Positions 49,978 to 54,126 of a DNA stretch of 54,126 bases are shown piece after piece. The stretch spans positions 1 through 54,126 of the forward strand of contig JAFRUS010000063.1 in NCBI GenBank assembly GCA_017438745.1, given 5' to 3'. How positions within the stretch are numbered: the first letter of the stretch is position 1; every line of letters starts with the position of its first letter. The notes beneath the pieces were generated by a model, which did not search any database, was not told the origin of the DNA, and saw only the letters and a program-made list of their open reading frames with translations. The DNA is from Oscillospiraceae bacterium. GTDB lineage: Bacteria > Bacillota > Clostridia > Oscillospirales > Ruminococcaceae. The position numbers and the translations under genes are program-made.

Positions 49978-50922
49978 TTATATAATGTAGAACCATGCCG
50001 CTTCAGTTTCAACATCAACACGTTCAACCGGCTTTGAAGCATCGTAATTGTAGCGCAGTTCCTGATTCTTGACGCTTACCTTGGCTCCTTCCGGAATTGA
50101 ACGCGTTATGAAAGCGTTGCCGCCTATGACAACATCTTTTCCGATCACGGTGTCGCCTCCGAGAATAGACGCGCCGGAATATATAGTAACATTGTCTTCG
50201 ATAGTCGGATGTCTTCTTTTGTTTTTCAGTGCCTGTCCGCCTCGTGTTGAGAGAGCACCGAGTGTAACGCCCTGGTAGATCTTCACGTTATTTCCGATAA
50301 CGGTCGTTTCACCTATGACTATACCTGTACCGTGATCAATGAAAAAGTATTTTCCGATGGTAGCACCGGGATGAATGTCGATACCGGTAACACTGTGAGC
50401 ATATTCCGTCATCATTCTCGGAATGACCGGAACACCAAGCAGGAACAGTTCGTGCGCTATCCTGTTTACAAGGATAGCGTAGAGTCCCGGATAGGAATAG
50501 ATGATCTCATCTTCACTGAACGCCGCCGGATCGCCGTCGTATGCTGCCTGAACGTCTGTCTCAATATATTCTTTTATTTTCGGAAGCGTTTCAATAAACT
50601 TCAGCGCAATTTTCTCGGCCTTTTCCGTAATGTCATTATCCGTGCTTTCATCGCCGTCAAGAACGATGGTCATCTGCTTTGTAAGCTTGTAGATGACATC
50701 TTCAATAAGCATGGAAAGATTATTGCGGAGTGTGTAGACCTTGATTGATCTGTTTCTGAAATATCCCGGAAATATGATCTTGCGAAGACTTGTAAGAATA
50801 TCAACTATGGCTTCCCTGTCCGGATGATTGAATATTTTGACTTCCTCAGATGCCCTTTTCTTTTCATAATCATCAAGCAGCAGGCCGACAATGTCATTTA
50901 CACTTTCTTCAATAGAGTTCAA
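49978..50922 (-). CDS. epsC: Serine O-acetyltransferase (EpsC-type)
   Basis: 314 residues, TTG start after GGAAGGAG. A long helical N-terminal half precedes the left-handed beta-helix: TGIDIHPGATIGKYFFIDHGTGIVIGETTVIGNNVKIYQGVTLG (about 193-235) has the catalytic His and hexapeptide repeats, followed by RRHPTIEDNVTIYSGASILGG. It makes O-acetylserine from serine and acetyl-CoA for CysK. The gene is 23 bp downstream of porB, so acetyl-CoA made by the oxidoreductase is encoded in the same operon. Confidence 0.94.
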   Translation of the reverse strand: MNSIEESVNDIVGLLLDDYEKKRASEEVKIFNHPDREAIVDILTSLRKIIFPGYFRNRSIKVYTLRNNLSMLIEDVIYKLTKQMTIVLDGDESTDNDITEKAEKIALKFIETLPKIKEYIETDVQAAYDGDPAAFSEDEIIYSYPGLYAILVNRIAHELFLLGVPVIPRMMTEYAHSVTGIDIHPGATIGKYFFIDHGTGIVIGETTVIGNNVKIYQGVTLGALSTRGGQALKNKRRHPTIEDNVTIYSGASILGGDTVIGKDVVIGGNAFITRSIPEGAKVSVKNQELRYNYDASKPVERVDVETEAAWFYII

Positions 50923-50945
50923 ATTATTTGCTCCTTCCGCTTAAA

Positions 50946-51839
50946 TTATACGATAAAATTCTTTTCAATAAACTTCCACTTTTCATCCCTTGAATCAGTT
51001 ATCACCTTAATATCATCTTCGGTAAGATGTCTGAAACGTCCCTGTCTCTTCAGATAAGCTTCAGCAGATGTGAATTCCTTCGGTCTGTGTGTCAGTCTGT
51101 ATTCACCGTTTTCGTATTCGGCAAGATACCATAGTCCGCTGTCAACAACTTCCTTCGCGATCTCAACGGTCTCATCAACGGCAACGCCCCAGCCTGTAGG
51201 ACACGGAGCTATTACATGAATGTACTTTGTACCCTGGATCTGCGATGCCTTCTGAACCTTGGCTATGAAATCACCTATATATCCCACACTTGCTGTGGCA
51301 GCGTAAGGGATACCGTGTGCCGCTACTATCTCAAACATGTTCTTCTTCGGACGGATGTTTCCGTGGATATTTGATCCCGCTGGCGTTGTCGTTGTCCTTG
51401 CGCCGAAAGGTGTCAGACCGCTTTTCTGGATTCCGGTATTCATGTAGGCTTCGTTATCGTAGCAGATGTAGATAATGTTGTCGTTACGGTCTATTGCGCC
51501 GGAAAGTGCCTGAATACCGATATCTGCAGTACCGCCGTCACCTGCAAAACCTACTGCTGTAAAGTCTTTATAGCCCTTTGCACGGAGTCCCGCCTCGATA
51601 CCTGTAAGCATGGAAGCAGTTCCTGCGAAGGTTGATATTATGGAATTGTTTGAGAAGCAGAGCTGCGGAAAGTTGAAGCCCACTGCAGACATACAGCCTG
51701 CCGGAAGAACTGAAACTGCATTCGGACCAAGCACCTTAAGAGCCGCTCTTACTGCAAGGCTTCCGCCGCATCCGGCACACGCCTTGTGTCCGTAAAAAAA
51801 TTCTTCTCTGGAAATACTGTCTGCTATCTTATTAGCCAT
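50946..51839 (-). CDS. porB: 2-oxoacid:ferredoxin oxidoreductase beta subunit (PorB-like)
   Basis: 297 residues. GHKACAGCGGSLAVRAA near 15 and Cys in PAGCMSAVG supply [4Fe-4S] ligands; GFAGDGGTADIGIQALSGAIDRNDNIIYICYDNEAYMNTG (about 97-137) is the thiamine-diphosphate site, and HVIAPCPTGW carries a further cysteine. Fits pyruvate over branched-chain oxoacids, but specificity cannot be settled by eye. Overlaps porA by 8 nt. Confidence 0.92.
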   Translation of the reverse strand: MANKIADSISREEFFYGHKACAGCGGSLAVRAALKVLGPNAVSVLPAGCMSAVGFNFPQLCFSNNSIISTFAGTASMLTGIEAGLRAKGYKDFTAVGFAGDGGTADIGIQALSGAIDRNDNIIYICYDNEAYMNTGIQKSGLTPFGARTTTTPAGSNIHGNIRPKKNMFEIVAAHGIPYAATASVGYIGDFIAKVQKASQIQGTKYIHVIAPCPTGWGVAVDETVEIAKEVVDSGLWYLAEYENGEYRLTHRPKEFTSAEAYLKRQGRFRHLTEDDIKVITDSRDEKWKFIEKNFIV

Positions 51840-52998
51840 TATTTCCGCCTCCTGTTCCTATAAAGGTCACTCTGTCAGTGCCTTTTATGATGCTTTCATA
51901 TATGTTTTCAATGTCTGATGCAGAAATATTTCTTCCGCCGAGTCCGCCGATGAAGTTATATCCTTCGGCCTTTCCGTTTTCCTTTTTAACAGCGGAATTT
52001 ACGTTTGTGAAAACCGTGCCCTCGTTACCGAAGCTTATGTCCTTTTCAAGCACTGCATATGCCTTTGCACTGCTGAGAGCTTCAGCTATCTCTTCATTCG
52101 GGAAAGGTCTCATGTAGCGTATGCGCACAACACCTGCACGTATTCCCTGCTCACGGAGCCTGTCAGCTGTTTTACGGCACAGTCCGGCAATACTTCCGAG
52201 AGTAACGATTATATATTCAGCGTCATCGGTCAGATAGTTCTCGATAAGACCAGAGTATCTGCGTCCGAATATCGCTTCGAATTCATTTTCCGTTTCCTTT
52301 ATTACTTCCTTCGCCGCAAGAATACCTTCATGTGCCTTGTACTTGAATATGAAGTTTGTATCAGGGCCGGCTGAAAAAGCCATGTTCTTCGGGTTATCAA
52401 AATCGATACGGTTGTCTGTTTCGTAGGCCGGAAGAAAACGATCTGCTTCCTCTTCGGTCGGAATATCGACCTTTTCATATGTATGAGTCAGAACGAATCC
52501 GTCCAGATTTGCCATGTACGGAGTGGAAACACGTTTGTCCTCCGCTATCCTGTAGCTCATAAGAGCAAGGTCAAGTGCCTCCTGTGCGTTTTCCGCATAG
52601 GACTGTATCCATCCGCTGTCAAGCTGTGAAAGGCTGTCACGCTGGTCACCGTAAATATTCCACGGAAGAGCTGTTGAACGGTCTGCGTTCATCATAACGA
52701 TTGGGAAACGACCGCCTGCGGCGTAGTAGAGACATTCCGCCATGTACAGCAGTCCCTGTGATGATGTGGCTGTAAAGGCTCTTGCACCGGTCGCACTTGC
52801 ACCCATTGCACATGACAGAGCTGAATGCTCCGATTCCACGTGTACGTACTCGGACTTCAGGCTGCCGTTTTCCACCATCTCGGAAAGACGTTCGACAACT
52901 ATGGTCTGCGGTGTTATAGGATAGGCTGAGATCACCTCCGGACGCGCAAGTCTTATGCCCTCGGCAAATGCCTCATTTCCTGAAAGAAATTTTTTCAT
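51832..52998 (-). CDS. porA: 2-oxoacid:ferredoxin oxidoreductase alpha subunit (PorA-like)
   Basis: 388 residues. GNEAFAEGIRLARPEVISAYPITPQT at the N-terminus, VESEHSALSCAMGASATGARAFTATSSQGL near 54 and the ALPWNIYGDQRDS loop near 110 match archaeal/Thermotoga PorA. Together with the other subunits it oxidises a 2-oxoacid with CoA, giving acyl-CoA, CO2 and reduced ferredoxin. Overlaps porD by 4 nt. Most Ruminococci carry a single-chain enzyme for central metabolism, so this four-subunit form is likely a dedicated one. Confidence 0.93.
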   Translation of the reverse strand: MKKFLSGNEAFAEGIRLARPEVISAYPITPQTIVVERLSEMVENGSLKSEYVHVESEHSALSCAMGASATGARAFTATSSQGLLYMAECLYYAAGGRFPIVMMNADRSTALPWNIYGDQRDSLSQLDSGWIQSYAENAQEALDLALMSYRIAEDKRVSTPYMANLDGFVLTHTYEKVDIPTEEEADRFLPAYETDNRIDFDNPKNMAFSAGPDTNFIFKYKAHEGILAAKEVIKETENEFEAIFGRRYSGLIENYLTDDAEYIIVTLGSIAGLCRKTADRLREQGIRAGVVRIRYMRPFPNEEIAEALSSAKAYAVLEKDISFGNEGTVFTNVNSAVKKENGKAEGYNFIGGLGGRNISASDIENIYESIIKGTDRVTFIGTGGGNNG

Positions 52999-53288
52999 TT
53001 ACGCTCCGCCTCCGTTTCTATTGCACCGGGCTTGCATATCTTCGCACAGATACCGCAGCCCTTGCAGAAATCATAGTCGATCACTGCCTTGTTATCCTTT
53101 ATCGAAATTACGCCGTCAGGACAGTAAAGGTAGCACTGTTCGCATCCGACACATTTATCTGTATTAACTACCGGTCTTATGCTTCTCCAGCCGCTGTTTA
53201 CAGTAACGAGATAGCCCGCTTCAAAACATGTGTTTTCCGGTACATCATCAAATCCGAAAACCTTTTTCTCTCTGATATACGGTCTCAT
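52995..53288 (-). CDS. porD: 2-oxoacid:ferredoxin oxidoreductase delta subunit (2[4Fe-4S] ferredoxin)
   Basis: 97 residues. Two ferredoxin motifs, CVGCEQCYLYCP and CKGCGICAKICKPG, in the second half bind two [4Fe-4S] clusters that pass electrons to soluble ferredoxin. Overlaps porA and porC by 4 nt each, so the four subunits are tightly coupled. Confidence 0.95.
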   Translation of the reverse strand: MRPYIREKKVFGFDDVPENTCFEAGYLVTVNSGWRSIRPVVNTDKCVGCEQCYLYCPDGVISIKDNKAVIDYDFCKGCGICAKICKPGAIETEAERK

Positions 53289-53800
53289 TCAGACACCTCC
53301 TGCAAAGCCTTTAAAAGCGCCCCCTTGTTGCGCTCGACGATCCTCGCCGGCATGTATTCCCTTACTGACGCTTCTGCCTCTTCCGGTGTGACAACGCCTG
53401 AAATACCGGCAAGAAGACCAAGCATTACCGTATTGACTACAGGAAGCTTAAACTCTGCCGCAATGCTCTCTGCGTCATATACAAGAACGCCGTCTATGTC
53501 CTTCTTGGAATTTACGATTATCTTTCCGCCGTCTTTAAGTTCCGACTTAAGAGAAGGACTGTAAAGTGTATCGTCAAGTACAACTATGTAATCCGCCTTT
53601 TCGGTCTGACTTCTGTCAGCCACCGGTTCACTGTCAAGTTTTGTGAATGCTCTTACAGGAGCTCCTCGTCTTTCCGGACCGAAAGACGGAAAAGCAAGAG
53701 CATATTTATCGTCATCTGATATGGTGTAAGCAGCACCCAGCAGTCTTGCAGCTGTAAATGCCCCCTGACCGCCGCGTCCGAGCCAGAGTATCTCTTTCAT
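53285..53800 (-). CDS. porC: 2-oxoacid:ferredoxin oxidoreductase gamma subunit (PorC-like)
   Basis: 171 residues with LGRGGQGAFTAARLLG at the N-terminus (the family's GRGGQG nucleotide-binding-like loop), FPSFGPERRGAPVRAFTKL near 38 and the NTVMLGLLAGISG block near 130. First gene of porCDAB-epsC, preceded by a regulon promoter and AGGAGAGG. Confidence 0.94.
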   Translation of the reverse strand: MKEILWLGRGGQGAFTAARLLGAAYTISDDDKYALAFPSFGPERRGAPVRAFTKLDSEPVADRSQTEKADYIVVLDDTLYSPSLKSELKDGGKIIVNSKKDIDGVLVYDAESIAAEFKLPVVNTVMLGLLAGISGVVTPEEAEASVREYMPARIVERNKGALLKALQEVSE

Positions 53801-53834
53801 ATGTATACCTCTCCTATCGTATTAGTGTGCTTTA

Positions 53835-53863
53835 ATTATACACTTATTCTAAGATGGTGTCTA
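53835..53863 (-). promoter_or_regulatory. Regulon promoter of porCDAB-epsC
   Basis: Minus strand ATATTAGACA with TAGACA at 53858-53863, 17-bp spacer, TATAAT at 53835-53840. ACTATAACTGATGATAGG and ACTATAAAACTAC half-sites lie upstream (about 53870-53925). Confidence 0.75.
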
Positions 53864-54031
53864 ATATCAATAGCCTATCATCAGTTATAGTAAATATTTA
53901 TACGTCATCTGTAGTTTTATAGTTACAGGAAGTCACATAGCGCAGGTATTCATCCCTTTCCACTCATCTTAATCAGCGCATTTTCTGTTACTATTCACGG
54001 CCAAATAATGTAAAATAGAAAAATGATAAAG

Positions 54032-54075
54032 GTGCTGCAAACATTGAAAATGCGATGTTTGCAGCACTATTTTTT
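54032..54075 (+). terminator. Terminator-like hairpin at window end
   Basis: GTGCTGCAAACAT (54032-54044) pairs perfectly with 54055-54067 and is followed by TATTTTTTT. No plus-strand gene ends here within the window; TAAAAT at 54011-54016 could be a -10 of a very short transcript. Bases 53930-54031 hold nothing else recognisable. Confidence 0.65.
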
Positions 54076-54126
54076 TACGAAAAAATACACAAAAAAATAT
54101 AGTGGTATTTGTTTAAATAGATACCA

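Noticed and set aside
52968..53564. A 198-codon plus-strand frame opposite porD and porC
   Set aside because: Antisense shadow of two certain genes, with no start signal or similarity.

Overview
The window looks like chromosome from an anaerobic, low-to-mid GC Firmicute, most likely a Ruminococcus-like member of the Oscillospiraceae. This is inferred from AGGAGG-type ribosome binding sites, consensus sigma-A promoters, clostridial-type flagellins, Rpn/PDDEXK_2 proteins, a 2-oxoacid:ferredoxin oxidoreductase and families of hairpin-rich intergenic repeats. The species cannot be fixed from sequence alone. Nearly everything from about 11.7 to 53.8 kb concerns sulfur acquisition and trafficking. 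No sulfate- or sulfite-reduction genes and no oxygen-dependent desulfonase are present.

Left end (1-11.5 kb): two flagellin genes in inverted orientation with near-identical flanks, each followed by a paralogous Rpn-family nuclease gene. Then come a P-loop ATPase of unknown role, a fumarate-reductase-like flavoprotein and a class I/II aminotransferase.

Sulfur region A (11.7-20 kb): a phenylacetate-CoA ligase-like enzyme, a methyltransferase-cystathionine lyase-cysteine synthase operon preceded by a cysteine-rich leader peptide and a terminator, and a TauABC/SsuABC-like ABC transporter.

Nitrogenase-like core (20-33 kb): NifH-like reductase, NifB-like radical SAM enzyme, a NifX-type protein, two separate NifD/NifK-like pairs in convergent operons, an orphan substrate-binding protein and a second complete ABC transporter. 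Cysteines matching P-cluster ligands and the cofactor cysteine are kept, but NifD residues equivalent to Gln191 and His195 are not. This is therefore not a classical nitrogenase. The composition recalls methylthio-alkane reductase (Mar) systems, but the two DK pairs and the setting differ.

Sulfur region B (33-45 kb): two tiny four-cysteine proteins with an HD protein, a RelBE pair, a MalY/PatB-type C-S lyase, two paralogous LysR regulators, metK behind a second cysteine-rich leader and terminator, and a protein-thiocarboxylate operon for homocysteine (metY, tusA, thioredoxin, ThiS-like carrier ending GGGQ, ThiF-like E1, JAMM protease).

Sulfur region C (45-54 kb): a family 2A encapsulin shell gene with its cysteine desulfurase cargo, a carrier-E1-rhodanese fusion, serine acetyltransferase and a four-subunit PorCDAB.

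Regulation ties these together. Nine promoters share T(G/A)GACA, a 17-18 bp spacer and a TATAAT-like box, usually with CTATA-containing dyads upstream. Four others have TTGACA-N17-TATAAT followed directly by a CATA...ATAGG operator. The simplest reading is a LysR-controlled regulon in which organosulfur compounds are imported, reductively cleaved by the nitrogenase-like enzyme using ferredoxin electrons from PorCDAB, and the sulfur fixed into cysteine, homocysteine and SAM or stored in an encapsulin.
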